A stretch of 64,000 nt of DNA from Hyphomicrobiales bacterium. Lineage in GTDB: Bacteria > Pseudomonadota > Alphaproteobacteria > Rhizobiales > Beijerinckiaceae. Under the pieces are notes generated by a model. It had not been told where the DNA came from. It ran no database searches and saw only the letters and a list, made by a program, of their open reading frames with translations. Made by a program: the position numbers and the translations under genes. This document shows positions 34,003-42,994 of the stretch, one piece after another. Within the stretch, counting starts at the first letter, position 1; each line of letters starts with the position of its first letter. Location: assembly GCA_027489955.1 (NCBI GenBank), contig JAIXYZ010000013.1, forward strand, positions 434,001 through 498,000, in the 5' to 3' direction.

Positions 34003-34590
34003 GTGCGCGGGGGCGCGACTCTCTATTTCGTCCGGCACGGCGAGACGGACTGGAACGCCGAAGGCCGGATGCAGGGGCAGCAGGACATCCCGCTGAACGA
34101 TGTCGGCCGTCTGCAGGCCCGCGACGTCGCGGAAAAGCTGCGCGAGGCGGCGCCCCACGTGGAGACGCTGGACTTCGTCTGCAGCCCGATGCTCCGCACC
34201 CGGCAGACGATGGAGATCATGCGCGCCGCGCTGGGCCTCGACCCGCAGGCCTATCGCATCGACGACCGGCTGAGGGAGCTGACCTTCGGGAGCTGGGAGG
34301 GCCTGACCTGGAAGGAGGTCCGCGCCCGCGACCCCGAGGGCGCGGCCCGTCGCAAGGCCGACAAGTGGGGCTACGTCCCGCCGTCCGGCGAGAGCTACGC
34401 CATGCTGGCCGAGCGGATCGAAGGCTTCCTCGCGTCGGTGGAGCGCGACATGGTCGTCGTCGCCCATGGCGGCGTGGCCCGCGCCTTCCTGCGCATGGCG
34501 GCGGGCCTGAGCCGGCAGGAGGCGCCGGTCATCGACATCTGGCAGGGCCGGGTGCTCGTGTTCCGCGACGGGCGCCATTCCTGGGTCTGA
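34003..34590 (+). CDS. Histidine phosphatase family protein
   Basis: 195 residues from the GTG at 34003, four bases after fabI. The RHGETDWNAEGRMQGQQD start carries the catalytic phosphohistidine loop, ELTFGSWEGLTWKEV holds the proton-donor Glu, and VVVAHGGVARAFLRM holds the second His. This is the phosphoglycerate mutase-like branch; the substrate could be a phosphosugar or another phosphoester. The gene is followed by a 250-base gap before the synthetase gene; the sequence there includes GGGTTAACCC at 34680-34689 and a possible AT-rich start region near 34740, but no clear promoter was fixed. Confidence 0.92.
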   Translation: MRGGATLYFVRHGETDWNAEGRMQGQQDIPLNDVGRLQARDVAEKLREAAPHVETLDFVCSPMLRTRQTMEIMRAALGLDPQAYRIDDRLRELTFGSWEGLTWKEVRARDPEGAARRKADKWGYVPPSGESYAMLAERIEGFLASVERDMVVVAHGGVARAFLRMAAGLSRQEAPVIDIWQGRVLVFRDGRHSWV

Positions 34591-34840
34591 GCCCGAACGC
34601 GTTCTCCCGATTCGCTTTTCCCGAAAAATCCGTTCAGGATCGGTTCAGTCACATCTCGCGATAGTGTGATCGACGATCGGGGTTAACCCGGCGGAATGGG
34701 CTCCGGGCAAGCGAACATCGCACCGGGGTTATTCGGGGGGATATAAGGCACCGCTTCCAGAAATGGACCGGCCGGGCGGACGCGTCATGCGTGCGTGCGA
34801 TCGGCTGCGGGCGCCTTGCGAACGGGCGACAGCAACCATC

Positions 34841-37800
34841 ATGTCCAGCAGCGTCAGCATTCTGTCAGGCCGCACCACGGGCGGGCCTGCCGCGAGCGTT
34901 CTCATCGGCGACAAACGGCCGGAGCTCCTGAGGGAGGAGGTCCTTGCGGACATCTTCGCCGCCACGGTTTCCAGCCATGGGGATCGCGTCGCCTTCGTAG
35001 CGGGGGAGCGACGCCTGACCTACGCGCAGGCCGACGCCATCACCGGCGCCATCGCCGGGGCGCTCGTCGCGCGCGGCATCGGCCCGGGGGACGTGGTGGG
35101 CCTGTGGATGGCCCGCGGCCTCGACCTGCTCCTGGCGCAGATCGCCGTGACCCGCGCCGGCGCCGCCTGGCTGCCCTTCGACGCCGACGCGCCCGTCGAC
35201 CGGATCGCCATCTGCCTCGCCGATTGCGAGGCCAAGGCCCTGCTGACCAGCGCCGAATTCGCGCCCCGGACGGACGGGCGCATCGGCCTGCCCGTCCTTG
35301 CGGCGGAAAGCCTCGCCATCGAGGGCTGCGATGCCCCGGACGCGCCGGCCGCCCGCGGCCTGACGCCGGACCATCCGGCCTATCTCATCTACACGTCCGG
35401 CTCGACCGGCGTGCCCAAGGGCATCGTCGTCAGCCATCGCAACATCTGCCACTTCCTGCGGTCCGGAAACGCGCTCTACGGCCTGACGGCCGAGGACGTG
35501 GTGTTCCAGGGCGCGTCGGTGGCGTTCGATCTCTCCATGGAGGAGATCTGGATCCCCTATCTCGTCGGTGCCCAGCTCTTCGTGGCGAGCCCCGAGATGA
35601 TGGGCAACGCCGAGGCGCTGCCCGACCTTCTGGCGGGCGCCGGCGTCACGGTGCTGGACACCGTGCCGACGCTGCTGGCGCTGCTGCCGCGGGACGTGCC
35701 TTCGCTGCGCGTGATCCTGCTCGGCGGCGAGGCGCTGCCCGCCCCGCTGGTTCAGCGCTGGTGGAAGCCGGAGCGGCGCATCTTCAACACCTACGGCCCG
35801 ACCGAGGCGACGGTCGTCGCCACGGCGACCGAGGTCTTCCCCGAGCGGGTTGTCACGATCGGCCGCCCGATCGCCAACTACACCGCCTATGTCTGCGACG
35901 AGAACCTGAACCTGGTCGCCCCCGGCGAGCAGGGCGAACTCGTCATCGGCGGGCCCGGCGTGGCTCAGGGCTACCTGAAGCGCCCCGACCTGACTGCCTC
36001 CAAGTTCGTCGCGAACCCGTTCGGCGATGCCCATGGCGATCCCGTCCTGTATCGCTCAGGCGATGCGGTCAGCCTGGACGAGGCCGGCGAGATCCTCTTC
36101 CACGGCCGCATCGACGACCAGGTGAAGATCCGCGGCTTCCGCGTGGAGCTCGGCGAGATCGAGGCCCGGCTGGCGGAAGGCGAGGGCGTGTCCCACGCCG
36201 CGGTGGCCCTGCGCAACGACGACGGCATGGACCGGCTCGTGGCGTTCCTCGTGGCCGAGCGCGAGGGCGCGATCGACCGCATGAAGCTGCGCGCCTCGCT
36301 GCGCGAGACGCTGCCGTCCTACATGGTCCCGTCCCATTTCGAGATGGTGGCCGCGCTCCCGCGGCTGATCTCGGGCAAGGTCGACCGCAAGGCGCTGAAG
36401 GAGCTGCCGCTGGCGGCCTCCGGCTTCGCCGAGGTGCAGGACGAGCCGGAAAACGCGACGGAAGCGGCCCTGCTGGCCGCGGCCAAGCGTGTCTTCGGTA
36501 ACCAGGCCCTGCCGTTCGAGGCGGACTTCTTCACCGATCTCGGCGGTCATTCGCTGATCGCGGCGCGCTTCGTGTCGGCGGTGCGCGAGATTCCGGCCCT
36601 GGCTGCGCTCACGCTCCAGGACGTCTACGCCGCCCGCTCGCTGCGGGCGATGTCGACGCTGCTGATCGGGCGCACCGGCGGCGTCGGCGCCACGGTGATC
36701 GCGCGCGACCTGTCCTTCGCCCCGCCTCCGCTGCTGCGGCGGTTCCTGTGCGGCCTCGCCCAGGCGGCCGCGATGCCGGTGATCCTCGGCATCGTCACCG
36801 CCCAATGGCTCGGCGTCTTCATCACCTACCTGCTGATCTCCGGCGAGGGCTATGGCCCGGTCGGCGAGGTCTTCGCCCTGCTCGGCGTGTTCCTCGGCCT
36901 CAGCGTCGCCGCCAAGGTCATCGCCATCATCGGCAAGTGGCTGGCCATCGGCCGCACCCGGCCCGGCCGCTACCCGCTGTGGGGCGTCTATTACTATCGC
37001 TGGTGGCTGTCGCAGCGCTTCATCGGCCTGGCGCACCTCAAGTGGTTCCAGTCCTCGCCTGTCATGCGCGTGTACCTGCGCCTGCTGGGCGCCAAGGTCG
37101 GCCGCGATGCCCTGATCTCGGACATCGAGGCGGGCGCCATCGATCTGGTCAGCATCGGCGACGGCGCCTCCATCGGCTCGAAGGCGAAGTTCGCCAATGC
37201 CGAGGTCGTCGGCAACGAACTCATCATCGGCACGATCGAGATCGGCGCCGACGCCATGGTCGGCACCTCCGCCGTGATCGGCCACGACGTGAAGATCGGC
37301 GAGGGCGCCGAGCTGCTGGACCTGACCGCGGTGCCGGCCCATTCGGTCGTCGGTGCAGGCGAATTGTGGGACGGCTCGCCGGCGCGCAAGGTCGGCATGG
37401 TCGACAAGGCCGCGCTGGACACGCCGCCGGAGGCTTCGCGCCTGCGCCGCGCGTCGTTTGCCGGGCTCTATCTCCTGGCGCTGATGATCGTCCCGCCGAT
37501 CAGCCTGCTGCCGATCTTCCCGGCCTTCTTCCTGTTCGACCGGATCGACGATTACCTCGCGCAGTACACCGACGTCAGCTACCTCTGGTACCTGCCGCTC
37601 CTGACCTGGCCGACCGCCTTCATGCTGATCATCGGCACGGTCGCCTTCGTCGCCCTGCTGCGCTGGGCGGTGCTGCCCCGCGTGTCTTCGGGCAAGTACT
37701 CGGTCTATAGCGGCTTCTTCTACCGCAAGTGGGTCGTGTCGCTGACCACCGAGGTCACGCTCGAGACGCTGAGCTCGCTCTTTGCGACGATCTACATGCG

Positions 37801-38896
37801 GGCCTGGTACCGCATCATGGGCGCGGGCATCGGGAAGGGTTCGGAAATCTCCACCAACCTGTCGGGCCGCTACGACGTCACCCGCATCGGCGCGAAGAAC
37901 TTCATCGCCGACGAGGTCGTGTTCGGCGACGAGGACATCCGCCGCGGCTGGATGCGCCTGGCCGAGACCCGCACGGGCGACCGCGTCTTCGTGGGCAACG
38001 ACGCCGTCGTCCCGCCGGGCACGGAAATCCCCGACGGCGTGCTCATCGGCATCAAGTCCAAGCCGCCCACGGGCATCGCCATGCAGCCGGGCGAAACCTG
38101 GTTCGGCTCGCCGCCGATCAAGCTGCCCACGCGCCAGAAGGTCGAGGGCGTCGATGCCGCCTGGACGTTCGAGCCTTCGCTCGGCCGCAAGATCTGGCGC
38201 GGCGTGTTCGAGGCGATCCACACCTCGATCCCCACCATGCTGTTCATCACGCTGGGCCTCATCGCCCTGGAGGTGATGATGCCCATGGTGCAGGCCCGCG
38301 ACTGGGGGATCCTCGCCGCCACCTTCTTCGCCTTCTCGGTCGGCATCGCGCTTACCACGACCGTGGCCGTGGCCGGCATCAAGTGGCTGCTCATGGGCAC
38401 CTACAAGCCGATGATGAAGCCGATGTGGTCCTTCTGGGCCATGCGCACCGAAGCCGTCGCCGTGCTCTATCACGCGCTCGCCGGCAAGACCCTGCTGGAG
38501 CACCTGCAGGGCACCCCGATGCTGCCGTGGGTCCTGCGCCTGTTCGGAGCCAAGATCGGCAAGGGCGTCTGGATGAACATGACCGACATCACGGAGTTCG
38601 ACTGCGTGAAGGTCGGCGACTTCAGCCAGATCAACGCGATGAGCGCGCTCCAGACGCACCTCTACGAGGACCGGATCATGAAGGTCGGGCGCGTCGAGCT
38701 GGGCCGGGGCGTCAGCGTCGGCGCGGCTTCCACGGTGCTCTACGACACCCATGTCGGCGACTTCGCCCGCCTCGGCCCGCTGACGGTCGTGATGAAGGGC
38801 GAGTCGATCCCCGGCAACAGCGAATGGCATGGCGCCCCCGCCGAGCCGGTCGCCGCCTACGACCGCAAGCGCGTCACCCTCGTGCGCGCCGCCTGA
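34841..38896 (+). CDS. Pls/PosA family non-ribosomal peptide synthetase
   Basis: 1351 residues. Adenylation domain (about 40-525): A3 YTSGSTGVPKG near residue 184, A4 FDLSMEEIW (the Asp that binds the amino group is kept), A5 TYGPTEA near 318, GEIEARL, and A10 GKVDRKAL with Lys513. Carrier domain: GGHSL with Ser571 for phosphopantetheine. The remaining 750 residues have about six transmembrane helices alternating with three left-handed beta-helix (hexapeptide) segments, and no condensation or thioesterase domain. This architecture is shared by epsilon-poly-lysine synthetase, whose membrane part links monomers into a homopolymer. The ATG at 34841 precedes the first folded segment. The amino acid used is unknown. 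Confidence 0.9.
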   Translation: MSSSVSILSGRTTGGPAASVLIGDKRPELLREEVLADIFAATVSSHGDRVAFVAGERRLTYAQADAITGAIAGALVARGIGPGDVVGLWMARGLDLLLAQIAVTRAGAAWLPFDADAPVDRIAICLADCEAKALLTSAEFAPRTDGRIGLPVLAAESLAIEGCDAPDAPAARGLTPDHPAYLIYTSGSTGVPKGIVVSHRNICHFLRSGNALYGLTAEDVVFQGASVAFDLSMEEIWIPYLVGAQLFVASPEMMGNAEALPDLLAGAGVTVLDTVPTLLALLPRDVPSLRVILLGGEALPAPLVQRWWKPERRIFNTYGPTEATVVATATEVFPERVVTIGRPIANYTAYVCDENLNLVAPGEQGELVIGGPGVAQGYLKRPDLTASKFVANPFGDAHGDPVLYRSGDAVSLDEAGEILFHGRIDDQVKIRGFRVELGEIEARLAEGEGVSHAAVALRNDDGMDRLVAFLVAEREGAIDRMKLRASLRETLPSYMVPSHFEMVAALPRLISGKVDRKALKELPLAASGFAEVQDEPENATEAALLAAAKRVFGNQALPFEADFFTDLGGHSLIAARFVSAVREIPALAALTLQDVYAARSLRAMSTLLIGRTGGVGATVIARDLSFAPPPLLRRFLCGLAQAAAMPVILGIVTAQWLGVFITYLLISGEGYGPVGEVFALLGVFLGLSVAAKVIAIIGKWLAIGRTRPGRYPLWGVYYYRWWLSQRFIGLAHLKWFQSSPVMRVYLRLLGAKVGRDALISDIEAGAIDLVSIGDGASIGSKAKFANAEVVGNELIIGTIEIGADAMVGTSAVIGHDVKIGEGAELLDLTAVPAHSVVGAGELWDGSPARKVGMVDKAALDTPPEASRLRRASFAGLYLLALMIVPPISLLPIFPAFFLFDRIDDYLAQYTDVSYLWYLPLLTWPTAFMLIIGTVAFVALLRWAVLPRVSSGKYSVYSGFFYRKWVVSLTTEVTLETLSSLFATIYMRAWYRIMGAGIGKGSEISTNLSGRYDVTRIGAKNFIADEVVFGDEDIRRGWMRLAETRTGDRVFVGNDAVVPPGTEIPDGVLIGIKSKPPTGIAMQPGETWFGSPPIKLPTRQKVEGVDAAWTFEPSLGRKIWRGVFEAIHTSIPTMLFITLGLIALEVMMPMVQARDWGILAATFFAFSVGIALTTTVAVAGIKWLLMGTYKPMMKPMWSFWAMRTEAVAVLYHALAGKTLLEHLQGTPMLPWVLRLFGAKIGKGVWMNMTDITEFDCVKVGDFSQINAMSALQTHLYEDRIMKVGRVELGRGVSVGAASTVLYDTHVGDFARLGPLTVVMKGESIPGNSEWHGAPAEPVAAYDRKRVTLVRAA

Positions 38897-38921
38897 CGGG
38901 ACGGGATAGAGCAGAAAAACG

Positions 38922-38955
38922 AACGCCGGCGGGCTTGAAGCCTCGCCGGCGTTTT
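38922..38955 (+). terminator. Rho-independent terminator after the synthetase gene
   Basis: Perfect ten-base arms AACGCCGGCG (38922-38931) and CGCCGGCGTT (38944-38953) with a 12-base loop, followed by TT and a further T-rich stretch (GTTTTGCTTT). It lies 25 bases after the synthetase stop and 36 bases before the small exported protein gene, so the latter may have its own promoter or be expressed by read-through. Confidence 0.85.
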
Positions 38956-38988
38956 GCTTTCCTCCGCCTGATATTGCGGAGATCATTG

Positions 38989-39387
38989 ATGAATCGCTTT
39001 TTCATGGCGCTTTGCGCCGGCATGGCCGCCTGCGCCTCCCTTCCCGCCTTCGCCGAAACCTTCTCCGGCACCGTCCGCGCCGGATCGACCACGGTCGTCT
39101 CCTCGCGCTTCATCTCCACCGCGGGATGCGACAACTGGGCGCCGCCGGAAGTGCAGGGCAAGCCGACCGCGCCGAACGGCCGCCTGACCTTCTCCATCGA
39201 GCGCGTGCCCTTCGTCTCGCAGGGCCATCCCTGCAACGGCATGTCGATGGTCTCGATGGTCGTGCGCTACACGCCCAACAAGGGCTTCCGCGGGGTGGAC
39301 CGGTTCTCGATCAACTACACCTGGGATCGCGACGACGGCGGCCGCAAGGGCGGCATATCCGACGATTTCGTCATCGAGGTGAAGTGA
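38989..39387 (+). CDS. Small exported protein, unknown function
   Basis: 132 residues. Signal peptide MNRFFMALCAGMAACASLPAFA with the cleavage site after AFA. The mature protein of about 110 residues starts ETFSGTVRAGSTTVVSSRFI, is beta-rich, and has two Cys (AGCDNW and HPCNGM) that could form a disulfide. FRGVDRFSINYTWDRDDGG suggests an Ig-like or similar strand sandwich. I do not recognise the family. It lies between the synthetase terminator and aroC; whether it belongs functionally to the synthetase is unknown. Confidence 0.7.
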   Translation: MNRFFMALCAGMAACASLPAFAETFSGTVRAGSTTVVSSRFISTAGCDNWAPPEVQGKPTAPNGRLTFSIERVPFVSQGHPCNGMSMVSMVVRYTPNKGFRGVDRFSINYTWDRDDGGRKGGISDDFVIEVK

Positions 39388-39485
39388 GCGTCAGACCCGG
39401 CCGACGGCGCTTGCCGGCGGCTCCGTGACAGTCCGTTTGACCCCCATCGCGTGCGCTTCTATGGAGTGCGCGAGGGGCTTTCAGC

Positions 39486-40610
39486 ATGTCGCACAACACG
39501 TTCGGTCATCTCTTCCGCGTCACGACCTTCGGCGAAAGCCACGGGCCGGCGCTGGGATGCGTGGTCGACGGATGCCCGCCGCTCATCCCGCTGACCGAGG
39601 CGGACATCCAGGGCGAGCTGGACCGTCGCAAGCCCGGCCAGTCGCGCTTCACCACCCAGCGGCGCGAACCCGATGAGGTGCGCATCCTGTCGGGCGTCTT
39701 CGCCGACGACCGCACCGGCGGGCAGCAGCTCACCACCGGCACGCCCATCGCGCTGCTGATCGAGAACACCGACCAGCGCTCGAAGGACTACTCGGAGATC
39801 CGCGACAAGTACCGGCCGGGCCATGCCGACTACACCTACGACGTCAAATACGGCATCCGCGACTATCGCGGCGGCGGCCGCTCCTCCGCGCGGGAGACGG
39901 CGGCCCGGGTCGCTGCCGGCGCCATCGCCCGCAAGGTCCTGCCCGGCGTGACCATCCGCGCGGCGCTCGTCCAGATGGGGCCGCATCGCATCGACCGCGG
40001 CAACTGGGATTGGGACGAGGTCGGCCGCAATCCGTTCTTCTGTCCGGATGCCCGGGCGGCCGCGTTCTACGAGGATTATCTCGACGGTATCCGCAAGGAC
40101 GGCTCGTCCGTCGGGGCGGTGATCGAGGTCGTCGCCGAGGGCGTGCCTCCGGGGCTCGGCGCGCCGGTCTACGGCAAGCTCGACAGCGAGCTCGCCGCGG
40201 CCCTGATGTCCATCAACGCCGTGAAGGGCGTCGAGATCGGCGACGGATTCGCCGCGGCCGAATTGCGCGGCGAGGACAATGCCGACCAGATGCGGCTGGG
40301 CAACCAGGGCGGCCCGCAATTCCTGTCAAACCATGCCGGAGGCGTGCTCGGCGGTATCTCCACGGGCCAGCCCCTCGTCTGCCGGTTCGCGGTCAAGCCC
40401 ACATCCTCGATCCTCACGCCCCGGGAGACCGTGACGCGTTACGGCGCCGATGCGGACGTGCTGACCAAGGGCCGTCACGATCCATGCGTCGGCATTCGCG
40501 CCGTGCCGGTCGGGGAGGCGATGGTCGCGCTCGTGCTTGCCGATCAGTTCCTGCGCCATCGCGGCCAGGTCGGCGAGAGCGCGGACTGGCCCTTCCAGCC
40601 CGAAATTTAG
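39486..40610 (+). CDS. aroC: Chorismate synthase
   Basis: 374 residues. The start [24 protein letters not shown] is the FMN/substrate signature; the second pattern is [19 protein letters not shown], and the third includes VSM-type region [16 protein letters not shown]. The enzyme makes chorismate from EPSP with reduced FMN, the last common step of aromatic amino-acid synthesis. The stop codon TAG lies within the AT-rich dyad at 40606-40620 that precedes the HTH-RibBA gene. No aro operon is seen around it. Confidence 0.97.
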   Translation: MSHNTFGHLFRVTTFGESHGPALGCVVDGCPPLIPLTEADIQGELDRRKPGQSRFTTQRREPDEVRILSGVFADDRTGGQQLTTGTPIALLIENTDQRSKDYSEIRDKYRPGHADYTYDVKYGIRDYRGGGRSSARETAARVAAGAIARKVLPGVTIRAALVQMGPHRIDRGNWDWDEVGRNPFFCPDARAAAFYEDYLDGIRKDGSSVGAVIEVVAEGVPPGLGAPVYGKLDSELAAALMSINAVKGVEIGDGFAAAELRGEDNADQMRLGNQGGPQFLSNHAGGVLGGISTGQPLVCRFAVKPTSSILTPRETVTRYGADADVLTKGRHDPCVGIRAVPVGEAMVALVLADQFLRHRGQVGESADWPFQPEI

Positions 40611-40620
40611 TACTACTAAA
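40606..40620. promoter_or_regulatory. AT-rich dyad between aroC and the HTH-RibBA gene
   Basis: TTTAGTA and TACTAAA form a perfect inverted repeat around one C, in the middle of very GC-rich DNA. It contains the aroC stop codon and sits 18 bases upstream of the -35 element of the next gene. It could be an operator for the HTH part of the downstream fusion; it also resembles the HexR-type sites of this window in 12 of 15 positions. Confidence 0.45.
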
Positions 40621-40637
40621 ATTCCAGCCGGTTTGGG

Positions 40638-40665
40638 TTGCCTGCCATTGCAGTGCCGCTATAGT
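40638..40665 (+). promoter_or_regulatory. Candidate promoter of the HTH-RibBA gene, leaderless start
   Basis: TTGCCT (40638-40643), a 16-base spacer and TATAGT (40660-40665). The start of transcription would fall at or next to the ATG at 40673, leaving no room for a ribosome site or an FMN riboswitch. Confidence 0.5.
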
Positions 40666-40672
40666 CGGCGGC

Positions 40673-41962
40673 ATGAAGCTCGCCGACTGGCTGACCCGCA
40701 ACGGCATCCCGCGCAACGCCTTCGCGAAGCGGATCGGGCTGTCGCCCGGCGCGATCACCCAGCTCTGCCGTGATGAGGGGGCCTGGCTCTCCCGCGAGAC
40801 GGCCGAACTCATCAGCCGCGAGACCGGCGGCGCCGTCACCCCCAACGATTTCATCGGCCTGGCCTCGCTGCCAGGGAAGGAGCGTTCCATGTCCCATGCC
40901 GTCACCGAAGCCGTGGAGGCCATCGCCCGGGGCGAGATCGTCGTCGTGACGGACGACGACGACCGGGAGAACGAAGGCGACCTCGTCATGGCGGCTTCGT
41001 TCTGCACGCCCGAGAAGATGGCGTTCATCATCCGCAACACGTGCGGCATCGTCTGCGCGCCGGTGACGCCGGACGAGGCGCGCCGCCTGCGGCTGGACCC
41101 GATGGTGCCGATGAACGACGCGCCGCTGGGTACCGCCTTCACGGTCAGCGTGGATGTGCGCCACGGCCTGACGACGGGCATTTCCGCCGAGCAGCGGTCC
41201 AACACCGTGCGCGCGCTCGCCAACGGCAATATGGGCGCCGCCGATTTCGTGCGGCCCGGCCACGTCTTCCCGCTGGTGGCGAAGGAGGGCGGGGTGCTCA
41301 TCCGCTCCGGCCACACGGAGGCCGCCGTCGACCTGTGCCGCCTGGCCAACCTGCCGCCCGTCGGCGTCATCTGCGAGCTGGCGAACGACGACGGCACGGT
41401 GATGAAGGGCCCCCAGATCGTCGCCTTCGCCGAGGCCCATGGCCTGAAGCGCGTGTCCGTCGCGGACATCATCGCCTACCGGCAGGCGCGGGAGAAGCTG
41501 GTGGAGCGCGTCGCCACCTTCCCGGTCAAGACCGAGGTGGGCGAGGTGACCGGCTACGCCTATCGCACCGCCTTCGATCCGGTCGTGCATTTCGCCTTCG
41601 TCTACGGCTCCGTCGGGGACGGCCGCGACGTGCTTGCCCGCCTGCATCGGGCCAACGTGGTGTCGGACGTGTTCGGCGGCGGCACCTCCATCGCCGCGGC
41701 GCTGAAGCGCTTCGAGAAGGCCCGCCGGGGCGTGCTCGTCTACCTGCGGGAGGGAACGGCCGGCGTGCCGGCCTCGGCGCTTCCCGACGAATCGAGCGAG
41801 GCGCAGCGGACGCGGCAATGGCGGGAGGTGGGCCTGGGCGCCCAGATCCTGCGCGATCTCGACATTACGTCGATCCGCAATCTCGCCTCGTCCAACCGGG
41901 CCTTCGTCGGCCTGTCCGGCTTCGGCATCGAGATCACCGGCACCGAGCCGCTGGAAGGCTGA
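40673..41962 (+). CDS. ribB: HTH-RibBA fusion: 3,4-dihydroxy-2-butanone 4-phosphate synthase with degenerate RibA domain
   Basis: 429 residues. Residues 1-72 are a Cro/C1-type helix-turn-helix (LADWLTRNGIPRNAFAKRIGLSPGAITQL-type, ending AVTPNDF). From residue 73 the RibB domain begins, with VVVTDDDDRENEGDLVMAA, GHTEAAVDLCRLA and NDDGTVMKGPQIVA. The last 200 residues follow RibA but lack the zinc Cys (SVGDGRDVLARLHRANVVSDVFG where ECLTGDVFGS is usual), so GTP cyclohydrolase activity is unlikely. An internal AAGGAG-N6-ATG starts at codon 73, so a stand-alone RibBA could also be made. RibB makes the four-carbon riboflavin precursor from ribulose 5-phosphate. Confidence 0.9.
   Translation: MKLADWLTRNGIPRNAFAKRIGLSPGAITQLCRDEGAWLSRETAELISRETGGAVTPNDFIGLASLPGKERSMSHAVTEAVEAIARGEIVVVTDDDDRENEGDLVMAASFCTPEKMAFIIRNTCGIVCAPVTPDEARRLRLDPMVPMNDAPLGTAFTVSVDVRHGLTTGISAEQRSNTVRALANGNMGAADFVRPGHVFPLVAKEGGVLIRSGHTEAAVDLCRLANLPPVGVICELANDDGTVMKGPQIVAFAEAHGLKRVSVADIIAYRQAREKLVERVATFPVKTEVGEVTGYAYRTAFDPVVHFAFVYGSVGDGRDVLARLHRANVVSDVFGGGTSIAAALKRFEKARRGVLVYLREGTAGVPASALPDESSEAQRTRQWREVGLGAQILRDLDITSIRNLASSNRAFVGLSGFGIEITGTEPLEG
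40877..40891 (+). promoter_or_regulatory. Internal ribosome binding site at codon 73 of the HTH-RibBA gene
   Basis: A near-perfect AAGGAG (40877-40882) is followed by six bases and an in-frame ATG, exactly at the boundary between the HTH part and the RibB domain. Such a site is expected for a real start and not for the middle of a gene. Confidence 0.65.
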
Positions 41963-41966
41963 CGCG

Positions 41967-42929
41967 TCAGGCCTGCATCAGCATCTCCACATGGGCGGCG
42001 ACGGAGCCGCCCAGGGCCGCCAGGTCGTATCCGCCCTCCAGCACCGACACGATGCGCCCGCCGCATCGGTGGTCTGCCACGTCCATCAGCGCCCGGGTCA
42101 TCCAGCCGAAATCCTCCGCCGCCAGCGCCAGGTTGGCGAGCGGATCGCGGCGATGGGCGTCGAAGCCCGCCGAGATGATGATGAGGTCCGGCTGGAAGGC
42201 GTCGACCCGCGGCACGACGATGCCCTCGAACACCTCGCGATAGGCGGCTCCGTCCGTGCCCGCCGGCAGCGGCAGATTCAGGATCGTGTCGTGCTCGCCG
42301 CGCTCGGACCTGGCGCCGGTGCCCGGATAGAGCGGATGCTCGTGGGTGGAGACGTAGAGGACCGACGGGTCGGCCCAGAAGATGTCCTGCGTCCCGTTGC
42401 CGTGATGGACGTCCCAGTCCACGATCGCGACGCGCTCGAGCCCGTGGTCGCGGATCGCGCGCCGGGCCGCGATCGCCGCCTGGTTGAACAGGCAAAATCC
42501 CATCGCCTTGTCGATTTCCGCATGGTGGCCGGGCGGGCGCAGGCCGCAGAAGGCATTGGCAGCCTCGCCCGCAAGGACGGCCTGCACCGCCCGTTCGGCC
42601 GCCCCCGCGGCGCGCAGGGCCGCGTCGAGCGAGCCGGGGGACATCCAGGTGTCCGGATCGAGCTGGACGATCCCCTCGGCGGGAGAAGCCGCGGCGATGG
42701 CGTCGACGTGACGGTCGCTATGGGCGAGGCGGGCCGAATCCAGGCCGGCGAGCGGCGCCTCCTGCCGCATCAGCCCCGCGAAACGCGGATCGTCCAGCAC
42801 CCTGCCGATGGCCCCCATCCGCTCCACACGCTCGGGATGGCCCGGCGGGGTGAGATGGCGAAGCGCGTCGGGGTGCGTCAGGTACAGCGTGGCCAAGGCA
42901 TCGTCTCCGGGAGGCGGGTCGCCACTCAA
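41967..42929 (-). CDS. Histone deacetylase family protein (acetoin/acetylpolyamine-type deacetylase)
   Basis: 320 residues. The zinc deacetylase motifs are complete: RPPGHHAEIDKAMGFCLFN, DWDVHHGNGTQDIFW (metal Asp and His), SAGFDAHRRDPLANL (second metal Asp) and VLEGGYDLAALG. Bacterial members deacetylate acetylpolyamines, acetoin-related or other small amides rather than histones. The start is a TTG at 42929 and a TTG at 42896 is also possible; no ATG is at hand before the conserved LYLTHPDAL. It ends five bases from the convergent ribB gene. It is divergent from hexR. Confidence 0.92.
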   Translation of the reverse strand: MSGDPPPGDDALATLYLTHPDALRHLTPPGHPERVERMGAIGRVLDDPRFAGLMRQEAPLAGLDSARLAHSDRHVDAIAAASPAEGIVQLDPDTWMSPGSLDAALRAAGAAERAVQAVLAGEAANAFCGLRPPGHHAEIDKAMGFCLFNQAAIAARRAIRDHGLERVAIVDWDVHHGNGTQDIFWADPSVLYVSTHEHPLYPGTGARSERGEHDTILNLPLPAGTDGAAYREVFEGIVVPRVDAFQPDLIIISAGFDAHRRDPLANLALAAEDFGWMTRALMDVADHRCGGRIVSVLEGGYDLAALGGSVAAHVEMLMQA

Positions 42930-42994
42930 CCGGCGAAACCCGGCGGACGCAACCCGCGGCCCCCATTCGGACGCAGCCTGCCGCCGCGCTTTGC

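Noticed and set aside
36056-38986. A long minus-strand open frame opposite the synthetase
   Set aside because: The synthetase has clear adenylation, carrier and beta-helix motifs; the opposite frame is His/Asp/Gly-rich and has none.
40611-40672. Possible FMN riboswitch before the RibBA gene
   Set aside because: The gap between aroC and the gene is about 60 bases, too short for the aptamer, and the start appears leaderless.
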